A stretch of 64,000 nucleotides of DNA from Aquabacter spiritensis (GTDB lineage Bacteria > Pseudomonadota > Alphaproteobacteria > Rhizobiales > Xanthobacteraceae): the NCBI RefSeq assembly GCF_004346185.1, contig NZ_SMAI01000002.1, positions 409,355 to 473,354 on the forward strand. Reading direction: 5' to 3'. The notes beneath the pieces are model-generated. The model had not been told where the DNA came from. It did not search any database and saw only the letters and a program-made list of their open reading frames with translations. The position numbers and the translations under genes are program-made. This document shows positions 44,182-53,630 of the stretch, one piece after another; the first letter of the stretch is position 1, and each line of letters begins with the position of its first letter.

Positions 44182-45533
44182 GCGACGAATTCCAGGTCGG
44201 CCGGCGGCGCGACCGGTGTCGCGACCGCGATCCGTCCGGATTCCTGTGCCACGCGCCACGGGCGGCGGACCCCGCCCAGGCCTTCGGCGACCGCAAGGCC
44301 CGCCTGGAGCCCGTCCTCATGGAAGCCGGCGCCGAAATAGGCGCCGCAGAACCAGGTGGATTTGACGCCCTGGAGCGACCAGAGGTGCTGTTGCGCGGCC
44401 ATGGCGGCGGTGTCGAAGGTCGGGTGCTCGTACAGGTCGGTGCGCAGGATATCGGCATCCCGCGGCGGCCGGAGGGGGTTGAGGGTAACGAACAAAGGCT
44501 GATCGGCGGGAATTCCCTGGAGGGCATTCATCCAATAGGTCACGGACAGGCGGCGGTCGGCGGCGGTCCCCGCGGCCAGATAGTTCCAGGCCGCCCAGGC
44601 CGCACGGCGCTGCGGCATCAGGCCGGGATCGCGGTGCAGGACGGCGAGGTTGCGGGTATAGGTGAAGACGCCCAGCAGACGGCGCTCCTCCGGCGTCGGA
44701 TCCGCCAGCAGCTTCAGGGCCTGATCGGCATGCGTCGCGATCACCACATGGTCGAACCAGCGGCAGCCGCTGGCACCGTCGCCCAGCGCGACGCGGCCGT
44801 CGACCCGCTGCACCCAGCGCACCGGGTTTCCGCGGACCACCCGCAGTGTCTGGTCCGCGAGCAGCCGCTCGACGTAAGCACGGCTGCCGCCATCGACCGT
44901 CCGCCAGATCGGACGCCGGGTGAGTTGGAGCAGACCGTGATTTTCGCAGAAGCGGATGAAGGCCGCGGCGGGATAGGCGCCGATCCGGGCCGATGGCGTC
45001 GACCAAATCGCCGCCGCCATGGGATAGAGATGATCGTCACGGAACGCCGCACCATAGCCGCGCGCGTCGAGATAATCGCCGAGGCTTTCCTCGCCGATCC
45101 CGGCAATCTCGGCGGGTGCCTCGCGGTAAAAGCGCACGAGGTCGCGCAGCATCGACCAGAAGCGCGGATTGAGCGCATTGCGCCGCTGCGCCAGCAATCC
45201 CCTCAGCCCATTGCCGGAATATTCCAGCCGCCCGCCATCGAGCGACACGGCGAACGACATGTCCGCCGGCTTCGTCGGCACGCGCAAATGTGCGAACAAA
45301 GCGGTGAGATTGGGATAGGTGGCCTCGTTATAGACGATGAAGCCGGTATCGACGGGCGTGCCGGACGCATCCACGGTATGGCTGTGGCCGCCGATCCGCC
45401 GATCGGCTTCATAGAGGGTGACGTGATGGCGGGAGGCGAGGAGCCAGGCCGCGGACAGCCCGGAGATTCCGCTTCCGATCACCGCGATCTCGAGCGGCCG
45501 GTCCGGAGCGATGCGGCCTGGAGTGACGTTCAT
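44178..45533 (-). CDS. FAD-dependent amine-oxidase-like oxidoreductase of the Cfa operon
   Basis: The 451-residue flavoprotein has the Rossmann FAD motif IAVIGSGISGLSAAWLL, then YEADRRIGGHSHTVD. The C-terminal FAD block is WFCGAYFGAGFHEDGLQAGLAVAEGL. This fold resembles phytoene desaturase and monoamine oxidase relatives. The linked Cfa and DUF1365 genes suggest oxidation or desaturation of methylated membrane fatty acids; in Rhodobacter sphaeroides related loci make furan fatty acids. That product assignment is a hypothesis here. It is the first gene of its operon and starts opposite rpoE. Confidence 0.85.
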   Translation of the reverse strand: MNVTPGRIAPDRPLEIAVIGSGISGLSAAWLLASRHHVTLYEADRRIGGHSHTVDASGTPVDTGFIVYNEATYPNLTALFAHLRVPTKPADMSFAVSLDGGRLEYSGNGLRGLLAQRRNALNPRFWSMLRDLVRFYREAPAEIAGIGEESLGDYLDARGYGAAFRDDHLYPMAAAIWSTPSARIGAYPAAAFIRFCENHGLLQLTRRPIWRTVDGGSRAYVERLLADQTLRVVRGNPVRWVQRVDGRVALGDGASGCRWFDHVVIATHADQALKLLADPTPEERRLLGVFTYTRNLAVLHRDPGLMPQRRAAWAAWNYLAAGTAADRRLSVTYWMNALQGIPADQPLFVTLNPLRPPRDADILRTDLYEHPTFDTAAMAAQQHLWSLQGVKSTWFCGAYFGAGFHEDGLQAGLAVAEGLGGVRRPWRVAQESGRIAVATPVAPPADLEFVA

Positions 45534-45579
45534 CTGGGACCTTTGCGGAGCCGCGACTTCGGCGGGTGTGCGATCATGC

Positions 45580-45608
45580 AGGTACGTAGCCGCCTTCGCC
45601 ACAGATCA
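45580..45608 (-). promoter_or_regulatory. candidate RpoE-type promoter of the FAD oxidoreductase operon
   Basis: On the minus strand TGATCT (45608-45603) and TACCT (45584-45580) are 18 nt apart. The -35 matches the TGATC of ECF11 promoters; the -10 is a weaker match. Confidence 0.4.
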
Positions 45609-45609
45609 C

Positions 45610-45638
45610 TGATCCGATCGGGGCGGGTCGCCGTAGAA
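45610..45638 (+). promoter_or_regulatory. candidate autoregulated RpoE promoter
   Basis: TGATCC (45610-45615) and TAGAA (45634-45638) are separated by 18 nt, very close to the TGATCC-N18-TAAGA promoter of rpoE-chrR in Rhodobacter. The -35 elements of this and the divergent promoter are almost back to back. Confidence 0.6.
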
Positions 45639-45715
45639 GGCGCATGCATGCCGCCGAGCCCATCACGCAGATCGCCCTTCGACCGCTGCGCCCCGTCCCG
45701 ACGCGGAGGGTGCGC

Positions 45716-46294
45716 ATGAGGTCCGTCGACGAACAGGACGGCGTTTTGCCGACCGCCGAGCTCGGACGCCTGATCGGCGTGATCGCGGCGCAGCGCGACC
45801 GGGAGGCGTTCACGCAGGTCTATCGCCATTATGCGCCGCGGCTGAAATCCTTCTTCCTGCGGGGCGGCATGGCGGCCAATATGGCCGAGGAACTGGCGCA
45901 GGAGACCATGCTCCAGGTCTGGCGCAAGGCCTATCTGTTCGATCCGGCCCGCGCCGGGCCGGGCACCTGGATTTTCACCATCGCCAAGAATCTTCGGATC
46001 GACGCGCTGCGCCGCCAGCGCGTCGCGACCGACGACGATGCCGATCTGGCCGATGCGCCCGACGATGCGCCCTCGGGCGAAGCCGTCCTCCTGGCGTCCG
46101 AGCGCGAGGCGCGGGTGCGCTCGGCGCTCGCCAGCCTGTCCGCCGAGCAGGCGAAAATCGTCCAACTTTCCTTCTTCGGCGACAAGGCGCACGCGGAAAT
46201 CGCCCGCGAGCTGGGCATTCCGCTCGGCACCGTCAAGTCGCGCGTTCGGCTCGCACTCGGAAAGCTGCGGGCTTTGCTGGAACCGATCCGATGA
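45716..46294 (+). CDS. rpoE: ECF sigma factor RpoE (ECF11, singlet-oxygen response)
   Basis: The 192-residue ECF sigma factor has region 2 (DREAFTQVYRHYAPRLKSFF, AEELAQETMLQVWRKAYLFDP, with TWIFTIAKNLRIDALRRQR) and region 4 (AEQAKIVQLSFFGDKAHAEIARELGIPLGTVKSRVRLALGKLR). Its partner ChrR overlaps it by 4 nt. In Rhodobacter this pair answers singlet oxygen and activates cfa, photolyase and a second rpoH. The ATG at 45716 follows GGAGGG at good spacing. Confidence 0.92.
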   Translation: MRSVDEQDGVLPTAELGRLIGVIAAQRDREAFTQVYRHYAPRLKSFFLRGGMAANMAEELAQETMLQVWRKAYLFDPARAGPGTWIFTIAKNLRIDALRRQRVATDDDADLADAPDDAPSGEAVLLASEREARVRSALASLSAEQAKIVQLSFFGDKAHAEIARELGIPLGTVKSRVRLALGKLRALLEPIR

Positions 46295-46953
46295 CCATTC
46301 GCCACCATGCCAGTGATGAAACCTTGCTGCGGCTCGCAGCGGGCCACCTGCCCCCGGGGCCGGCTCTGGTCGTGCAGACCCATCTCGCCGGCTGCCCGGA
46401 CTGCCGCGCCCGCCTGAAGGTCTTCGAGGCCGTGGGCGGGGCTTTGCTCGACGAGATGCCGCCTGAACGCATGAGTTCGGAGGCTTTCGCGCGGGTCATG
46501 GCGCGGATCGATGCCAGCCCGCAGCCGCGCCCCGGTGCGGCGCCGCGCGCCCGCAGGGCGCCGCCCGCCATGCCGGAGGGGATGATTGTGCCCAAGCCGC
46601 TGCGGGACTGCGAGATCGGCCCGTGGCGCTGGTTCGGGCCGGGGATCCGCATCAGCCGGGTCGAAATTCCCGGTGCGCCCAAAGCGGGCGTGAGCCTGCT
46701 GCGCGTCGGGGCCGGCCGCAAGCTGCCGGAGCACGGGCATTCCGGCATCGAGTTCACCCAGCTCCTGCACGGCTCCTTCTCCGACGCGTTCGGACGCTAT
46801 CTCCCCGGCGACCTCGCCGAAATGGGAGCCGACGTGGATCACGAGCCGGTGGTGGATCCGGATGGCGACTGCATCTGTCTTGCGGCGTTGGAGGGCGAAA
46901 TGGTGCTGAGGGGCCTGATGGGTCGGCTGATCCAGCCGTTCGCCAGGATCTGA
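46291..46953 (+). CDS. chrR: zinc-binding anti-sigma factor ChrR
   Basis: The 220-residue protein binds and silences RpoE. The N-terminal anti-sigma domain carries the zinc ligands H6, H31, C35 and C38 (HLAGCPDC), the same numbers as in Rhodobacter ChrR. The C-terminal cupin domain has H148, H150, E154 and H184, each shifted by seven from the Rhodobacter ligands H141, H143, E147 and H177. Both domains are therefore intact. The cupin is needed for release of RpoE on singlet-oxygen stress. Confidence 0.93.
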   Translation: MTIRHHASDETLLRLAAGHLPPGPALVVQTHLAGCPDCRARLKVFEAVGGALLDEMPPERMSSEAFARVMARIDASPQPRPGAAPRARRAPPAMPEGMIVPKPLRDCEIGPWRWFGPGIRISRVEIPGAPKAGVSLLRVGAGRKLPEHGHSGIEFTQLLHGSFSDAFGRYLPGDLAEMGADVDHEPVVDPDGDCICLAALEGEMVLRGLMGRLIQPFARI

Positions 46954-46993
46954 CCGGTCCGCCGGCTCCCCCGCGGCGGACCGAAGCGAGGGC

Positions 46994-47821
46994 ATGATGA
47001 GCATCCTCCTGTTCGCCTGTTGTATCGCGGTGCTGCTGTGTCTGGTGATGGCGGTCGCCTGGGCGGTGGCGGAACGCACGGGCAATAGCGGCTGGGTCGA
47101 CACGATCTGGTCCTTCGCGGTGGGCGGGGCCGGCGGCCTCGCGGCCCTGGTGCCGCTCGACGGGGCGCCGGGCTTCCTGCCGCGCCAGTTCCTCGTCGCG
47201 GGCCTGGTCGCCGTCTGGTCGCTGCGGCTCGGCCTGCACATCCTCGCCCGCACCCGCGCCGGGCACGACGATCCCCGCTATGCCCATCTGCGCCGGGAAT
47301 GGGGCGATGCGGCGCCGCGCAACCTGTTCCTGTTCCTTCAGATCCAGGCAGTGGCCGCACTGGTCCTGGCGCTCGCTCTGCTGGCGGCGGCGCGCAATCC
47401 CCTGCCGTATTTCCATCTCGGCGACGTCCTCGGCCTGGGGCTCGCGCTCGTCGCGATCTCCGGTGAGGCGGTCGCCGACCGGCAACTGGCGCGCTTCCGC
47501 GCCGATCCCGCAAATGCCGGGCGGGTGTGCGATGTCGGGCTCTGGGGCCTCTCGCGGCATCCCAACTATTTCTTCGAATGGCTGGGCTGGATGGCCTATC
47601 CGCTGATCGGCCTCGATCTCGGCGGCGCCTATGGCTGGGGCTGGGCCGCCTTCGCCGCACCAGCCCTGATCTATTGGCTGCTCGTCCACGCCTCCGGCAT
47701 CCCGCCCACCGAAAGCCACATGCTGCGCTCGCGGGGCGATGCGTTCCGCGCCTATCAGCGGCGGGTCAATGCCTTCTGGCCGTGGCGGCGCCGTGGTGGC
47801 GACGAGGAGAAGCGGAGATGA
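46994..47821 (+). CDS. DUF1295 family membrane protein (steroid 5-alpha-reductase-like)
   Basis: The 275-residue polytopic membrane protein has about seven spans and a conserved C-terminal half (GLSRHPNYFFEWLGWMAYPLIGL, SGIPPTESHMLRSRGDAFRAYQRRVNAFWPW). These belong to the DUF1295/steroid 5-alpha-reductase superfamily, membrane NADPH reductases or isoprenylcysteine-methyltransferase relatives. It overlaps the second Cfa gene by 4 nt, so the two act together, probably on membrane fatty acids. The exact reaction is not known. Confidence 0.85.
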   Translation: MMSILLFACCIAVLLCLVMAVAWAVAERTGNSGWVDTIWSFAVGGAGGLAALVPLDGAPGFLPRQFLVAGLVAVWSLRLGLHILARTRAGHDDPRYAHLRREWGDAAPRNLFLFLQIQAVAALVLALALLAAARNPLPYFHLGDVLGLGLALVAISGEAVADRQLARFRADPANAGRVCDVGLWGLSRHPNYFFEWLGWMAYPLIGLDLGGAYGWGWAAFAAPALIYWLLVHASGIPPTESHMLRSRGDAFRAYQRRVNAFWPWRRRGGDEEKRR

Positions 47822-48885
47822 CGCTGATCGCAACGGCGAACCGGATGGTGGAGCGGATCCCGATTCCGGACGCGGTGACGCGGTTCGGCATCGACGTCAT
47901 GGTGGGGCGCACCCGGCGCAGGCTCGCCCGCCTGCCGGACCGGGTGGAGGGAGAGTTCGCCCGCGCCATGGCCGACTACCCGGTGGCCGTCCACACGGCG
48001 GACGCCAATGCGCAGCATTACGAACTGCCCGCGGACTTTTTCGGCCTGGTCCTCGGGCCGCACCGCAAATATTCCTGCTGCCTCTATCCCGAAGGCACCG
48101 AGACGTTGGCCGAGGCCGAAGCGCGGGCGCTTGCGGAGACCGCCGCCCATGCCGGGCTGGCCGATGGCCAGCACATTCTCGAACTCGGCTGCGGCTGGGG
48201 GTCGCTCACCCTGTTCATCGCCGAGCGCTTTCCCGCATCGCGCATCGTCGCGGTCTCGAACTCGGCCTCGCAAAGGCGCCACATTCTGGCGGCGGCGGCG
48301 GCACGCGGGCTCGGCAATATCGAGGTCGTGACCGCCGACATGAACGACTTCTCGACCGGGCTGCGGTTCGACCGCGTGGTGTCGGTCGAGATGTTCGAGC
48401 ACATGTCGAATTGGCCGGCTTTGCTCGCGCGGATCCGCACCTGGCTGACGCCCGAGGGGCGGTTGTTCGTGCACGTCTTCACGCACCGGCGCAGCCCCTA
48501 TCGCTTCGACCACGGCCGGCGGGACGACTGGATCGCCCGCTATTTCTTCACCGGCGGCATCATGCCGAGCGCCGGCCTGATCCGGAATTTTTCCGACCAG
48601 TTCGAGGTCGAGGCCGATTGGTGCTGGGACGGCGGGAATTATGCCCGCACGGCCGAACATTGGCTGGAAAATTTCGACGCCAACCGCGACCGGATCGACC
48701 CGATCTTCGCGCGCATCTACGGGCCGGACGCCGCGCTGTGGGGCCGGCGCTGGCGGCTCTTCTTCCTCGCCACCGCGGGCCTGTTCGGACATGATCGCGG
48801 GCGGGAATGGGCGGTGCACCATTATCGCCTGCGGCCAAGCCGGGAGCCGGTCTTGTCGGACCGGGGCGCGCCCCGGTCCGGCTGA
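47818..48885 (+). CDS. second SAM-dependent Cfa-family lipid methyltransferase
   Basis: The 355-residue protein has the SAM loop ILELGCGWGSLTLFIAERFP, the Cfa-like entrance NAQHYELPADFFGLVLGPHRKYSCCLYPEG and the FTGGIMPSAGLI block. It is clearly diverged from the Cfa encoded at 42165-43382, having SCCLYPEG where that enzyme has SSGLYP. A different substrate or product (for example methylation without ring closure) is likely. It ends the rpoE-chrR-DUF1295-methyltransferase run. Confidence 0.87.
   Translation: MTLIATANRMVERIPIPDAVTRFGIDVMVGRTRRRLARLPDRVEGEFARAMADYPVAVHTADANAQHYELPADFFGLVLGPHRKYSCCLYPEGTETLAEAEARALAETAAHAGLADGQHILELGCGWGSLTLFIAERFPASRIVAVSNSASQRRHILAAAAARGLGNIEVVTADMNDFSTGLRFDRVVSVEMFEHMSNWPALLARIRTWLTPEGRLFVHVFTHRRSPYRFDHGRRDDWIARYFFTGGIMPSAGLIRNFSDQFEVEADWCWDGGNYARTAEHWLENFDANRDRIDPIFARIYGPDAALWGRRWRLFFLATAGLFGHDRGREWAVHHYRLRPSREPVLSDRGAPRSG
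48858..48879. terminator. palindromic terminator inside the 3' end of the methyltransferase gene
   Basis: A perfect 22-bp palindrome (arms GGACCGGGG and CCCCGGTCC around CGCG) lies in the last codons of this gene, just before the convergent ettA stop, so it can serve both strands. Confidence 0.5.
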
Positions 48886-50541
<1,656 letters not shown>

Positions 50542-50697
50542 GGGACGGGCGGCTCCGAATGGGAAAATCGGGAAGGTTGCCGCCGTTTTAGTGCGCCATG
50601 GGAGGGAAGGGAAGCGCGAAGCGATTCCCTAACGCGCATTCCGGGCCTAACCTCGGGGGGAAAGCGGGCGGCACGGCCTGCTGCGGAGAGACGTCCT

Positions 50698-51210
50698 ATG
50701 AGCCAGAAAGACGATCACGGGCATCCGCATGCCCATCCTGCGCCTGCGCTTGCGCCGTCCCCCGACTGGCGGGACCGTGGCGTGAAGGTGATTCCAGGCG
50801 ACCAGCTCGACCCCAACACCGCCCAGACCCCCGGCATGAGCCGCGCCACCGCGATCAACCAGGCCCGCGCCGGCGCCGAGAAGATCTGGGCCGGGACGGT
50901 GCACATCCATCCCGACGCGAAGACGGGCGCGCACCATCACGGCGACCTGGAAAGCGTGATCTATGTCCTGAAGGGCAAGGCGCGCATGCGCTGGGGCGAG
51001 GCACTCGAATTTACCGCCGAGGCCGGGCCCGGCGACTTCATCTTCATCCCGCCTTATGTCCCCCATCAGGAGATCAACGCCTCGCCCGACGAGGTGCTGG
51101 AATGCGTCCTGATGCGCTCCGGCCAGGAGCCGGTGGTGGTCAATCTCGACATCGAGCCGGTCGAGACGCCGACCGAGGTCAAATGGATCGATCCCATCCA
51201 CAATGCCTGA
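50698..51210 (+). CDS. cupin domain protein
   Basis: The 170-residue protein is a single-domain cupin with metal ligands in HIHPDAKTGAHHHGDLESVIYVLKG (first motif) and GDFIFIPPYVPHQEINA (second motif). The N-terminus is His-rich (DDHGHPHAHPAP), which may help metal handling. It could be an isomerase, dioxygenase or regulator; no specific reaction is indicated. The ATG at 50698 follows CGGAGAG. Confidence 0.8.
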   Translation: MSQKDDHGHPHAHPAPALAPSPDWRDRGVKVIPGDQLDPNTAQTPGMSRATAINQARAGAEKIWAGTVHIHPDAKTGAHHHGDLESVIYVLKGKARMRWGEALEFTAEAGPGDFIFIPPYVPHQEINASPDEVLECVLMRSGQEPVVVNLDIEPVETPTEVKWIDPIHNA

Positions 51211-51644
51211 CCCGCCGACCCGAAGGCGATCCCGCGCGGGCGGGTGCGCCACGCCGTCGCGGCGCCGCAGGACCGGTGCGCCCCGGCCGGTCCTGCGCCG
51301 AGATCCCCGCACAAGAGGGGTCTCGGAGCCCGCCCCGCGCGGCGCACCCGGCGCGGCGACATCCCGTGCCTCGGGAGAATCCTCTCGAAAGAGGGTTGCG
51401 CGCGGGAAGACGCCGACGCGGCCGAGCCGCGGCCGCATCCTCCAGCGTCGCGCCTCAAACCCAGCGTCCCAAACCCCGACCCTCGAAGATCCGCCTTCCA
51501 AGCCCCCGCCTTCCAAGCCCTTGCCTCGGAAGATCCTGCCGCCCAAGATCCGCCTCCCGAGATCCGCCTCCCAAACCCCGCCTCCCAAACCCCGCCTCGG
51601 AAGAGTGTCCTCCGACACTCCGGCGCCGACCGTGCAAAAGCCTG
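51211..51644. other. intergenic stretch with hairpins before the tRNA
   Basis: No gene was recognised. The stretch contains an 8-bp hairpin with CGAA loop (51378-51397), the short repeats described at 51451-51605, and a perfect 7-bp hairpin (GAGTGTC, CTCC loop, GACACTC) at 51603-51620 just before the tRNA promoter. Confidence 0.5.
51451..51605. repeat. degenerate 14-15 bp tandem repeats
   Basis: About eleven imperfect units related to CGCCTCCCAAACCCC follow one another, with variants such as CGCCTTCCAAGCCCC and CGCCTCGGAAGATCC. The base composition is pyrimidine-rich on this strand. They sit between the cupin gene and the tRNA-Gly promoter. Confidence 0.65.
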
Positions 51645-51673
51645 TTGCATTCGCGCGGAGCATTTGGCATAGA
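51645..51673 (+). promoter_or_regulatory. candidate tRNA-Gly promoter
   Basis: TTGCAT (51645-51650) and CATAGA (51668-51673) are 17 nt apart, about 40 nt upstream of the mature tRNA 5' end. Confidence 0.45.
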
Positions 51674-51713
51674 CACCCACCTGCCGCCGGGCCTGCCCCG
51701 GAGGCGGATGGAT

Positions 51714-51788
51714 GCGGGTGTAGCTCAGGGGTAGAGCACAACCTTGCCAAGGTTGGGGTCGTGGGTTCGAATCCCATCGCCCGCTCCA
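51714..51788 (+). tRNA. tRNA-Gly (anticodon GCC), CCA encoded
   Basis: The 75-nt sequence folds into a full cloverleaf. The acceptor stem GCGGGTG pairs with CGCCCGC with one G-T wobble. The anticodon stem CAACC/GGTTG holds the loop TTGCCAA with anticodon GCC at 51746-51748. The T-arm GTGGG-TTCGAAT-CCCAT is perfect, the discriminator is T, and CCA is encoded at 51786-51788. The GCC anticodon reads GGC and GGT glycine codons. The tRNA marks the change from chromosomal genes to plasmid-like genes and is a plausible integration site. Confidence 0.96.
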
Positions 51789-51817
51789 AATTTTCCAATT
51801 AAAATCAGATACTTAGC

Positions 51818-51840
51818 AAACGCCCTTCGGGGCGTTTTCT
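51818..51840 (+). terminator. rho-independent terminator of tRNA-Gly
   Basis: AAACGCCC pairs with GGGCGTTT around a TTCG tetraloop and is followed by TCT, 30 nt after the tRNA 3' end. Confidence 0.8.
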
Positions 51841-52184
51841 GCTTCCAAAGCTCCACGCTGCGGGCGTTGGAAGCGGAACGGAAGCATCTGCACGAAAGTC
51901 GCCGGATAGCATGGCGCGCTGACGGCGCCCTTCCTGCGCCTCTGCCAGACGCAATGCCAAGTCGAAAACGCCGGCAAATGGCCTCTGCGTCACCTGCCCT
52001 GTAGTCCCAGAACGCCCGGTGCTCTCAGGCATAGATTCGTCTGGATCTGTGGCCCATCCGAGATCAGGCGGTCAGCGAGGCGGATCTGCCAACCAATGAC
52101 ATCATCTGCCGGTCGTTCGGGAAGCGACGGCGGGGAAGGCTCCGCTCGACGTGACGCATCTCTAGGCACCTCACCGTGCCGATA
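51841..52184. other. left end of the accessory region, no recognised gene
   Basis: About 340 bp between the tRNA terminator and the DUF932 leader. Two short minus-strand open frames exist but show no recognisable domain or ribosome site, so they were not called. No integrase, transposase or repeat of the tRNA 3' end was seen here. Confidence 0.5.
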
Positions 52185-52270
52185 AGAGTGAGAGGCAGGT
52201 CTGGATTTCCGTGACGGGTTGAGGGCCGAGAGAGAGAGTCTTCCGGCGCCCGTCATGGAGGGTGATCCCC
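52185..52270 (+). promoter_or_regulatory. structured leader of the DUF932 gene (copy 1)
   Basis: The 86-nt leader has an outer stem GACGGG (52213-52218) with CCCGTC (52249-52254), an inner GCC/GGC stem and a short purine/pyrimidine apical stem. It ends in the GGAGG ribosome site. It is about 80% identical over its core to the leader of the ParB-like gene at 53547-53630. Confidence 0.6.
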
Positions 52271-53464
52271 ATGAACATGCAGGTTCTGGATGCCGGTCGT
52301 GATGCCAGCGGCGGCTACAAGGTGGATGTCACGCGCGGCGGGCGGGTCGGGCGCGTGTCGTCGGAATGGTTCTCCCGGCCGGATGACGAACGCTTCCTGT
52401 CGCTCGACGAACTGGCCGCGATGGTGCGGGGCCGGGCCGATCACAGCCGGTCGCGCCTCGTTGAGACGTCCCGCATCCATGTGGAGGCGAGCCGCTCCAA
52501 TGCCGAGCGGCTGGCGCTGGTGCTGCCCGGGGCGGATGCACCTGTCGAGCCGAACCATTGGTCCTTCGGCCAGCTCGCTGCCCAGATCGGGGCACCGGCC
52601 GCCTATCTGCGTCAGCTTCCCGCCGCACTGGCTGGCATCAACCTGCAATATGGGCTGACCGCGCACCGCGCCGAGCAGATCAAGACGTTCGAAACGACCA
52701 ATGGCCGCGTCGAGCTGCGCGCCGTGACCGGGCCGGACTATGGCCGGATCTATGATCACGAGCTGGTCGAGGCGGTTCAGCGCATCGCCGGCAACGGCAC
52801 AGGCGACACGCGCTGGAAGGTGCCGGGCGTGCTCGATTGGTCGACGGGCGTCTATAATCCGCGCGTCGACATCACCAAGGACACGACGACGCTTTATGCG
52901 TCCGACCGCGACGTATTCCTGTTCCTGGTCGACGATCTCAACCCCATCGAAGCCGGGCGTTTGCCCGACGGCGCGCCGGACCTTTATTTCCGGGGCTTCT
53001 ATTGCTGGAACTCGGAGGTGGGCGCCAAGACGCTCGGCATCGCGAGTTTCTATCTGCGTGCCGTCTGCCAGAACCGCAATCTCTGGGGTGTCGAGGATTT
53101 CCAGGAGATCACCATCCGCCACTCCAAATACGCGGCCTCCCGCTTTGCCCATGAGGCGGCGCCGGCCCTGACCCGCTTCGCCAATTCCTCGCCCATGCCC
53201 TTCGTCAACGGCATCAAGGCCGCACGGGAGAAGATCGTCGCGCGCACCGACGAGGACCGCAGCGACTTCCTGCGCAACCGGGGCTTCTCCAAGGCGGAGA
53301 CGGCCAAGATCATCGACACGGTGCTGGCCGAGGAAGGGCGCAAGCCCGAGAGCATCTTTGACTTCGTGCAGGGCATCACCGCGGTCGCACGCGACAAGCC
53401 GCACCAGGATGCAAGGCTAGACCTCGAGGGCCGGGCCAAGAAGCTGCTCGATCGAGCCGCCTGA
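52271..53464 (+). CDS. DUF932 domain protein (plasmid/phage type)
   Basis: The 397-residue soluble protein matches the DUF932 family, common on plasmids, ICEs and phages. Core segments are VVDKTTS-like WSFGQLAAQIGAPAAYLRQLP (about 95-115), GPDYGRIYDHELVEAV, ASDRDVFLFLVDD and FYCWNSEVGAKTLGIASFYLRAVCQN. It resembles LGT-type plasmid proteins of unknown function. The ATG at 52271 is preferred over a GTG at 52262 because the GGAGG site is correctly spaced for it. It shares a leader type with the next gene. Confidence 0.85.
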   Translation: MNMQVLDAGRDASGGYKVDVTRGGRVGRVSSEWFSRPDDERFLSLDELAAMVRGRADHSRSRLVETSRIHVEASRSNAERLALVLPGADAPVEPNHWSFGQLAAQIGAPAAYLRQLPAALAGINLQYGLTAHRAEQIKTFETTNGRVELRAVTGPDYGRIYDHELVEAVQRIAGNGTGDTRWKVPGVLDWSTGVYNPRVDITKDTTTLYASDRDVFLFLVDDLNPIEAGRLPDGAPDLYFRGFYCWNSEVGAKTLGIASFYLRAVCQNRNLWGVEDFQEITIRHSKYAASRFAHEAAPALTRFANSSPMPFVNGIKAAREKIVARTDEDRSDFLRNRGFSKAETAKIIDTVLAEEGRKPESIFDFVQGITAVARDKPHQDARLDLEGRAKKLLDRAA

Positions 53465-53471
53465 CTTACGT

Positions 53472-53516
53472 AAAGCCGGAGATGCGGACATCCGTGTCTC
53501 CGGCTTTGCGCTTTTG
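53472..53516 (+). terminator. terminator between DUF932 and ParB-like genes
   Basis: AAAGCCGGAGA pairs perfectly with TCTCCGGCTTT (11 bp, 14-nt loop) and is followed by GCGCTTTT. The ParB-like gene therefore needs its own promoter. Confidence 0.65.
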
Positions 53517-53546
53517 CGGATCTGCGGTTCTGCGGCGTCGCCCTCC

Positions 53547-53630
53547 AGAGTGAGAGGGAGGCGCTGCGCTTCGTGACGGGTTGGAGGCCGAGAGAGAGGC
53601 TCTTGGCCGCCCGTCGCGGAGGTGCCTTCC
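53547..53630 (+). promoter_or_regulatory. structured leader of the ParB-like gene (copy 2)
   Basis: The 84-nt leader repeats the architecture of 52185-52270. The outer stem is GACGGG (53575-53580) with CCCGTC (53610-53615). The inner stem is GGCC/GGCC and the apical stem is AGAG/CTCT. The GGAGG ribosome site follows. Confidence 0.6.

Noticed and set aside
51805..52256. Minus-strand open frames next to the tRNA as an integrase remnant
   Set aside because: No tyrosine or serine recombinase motif is present in either frame.
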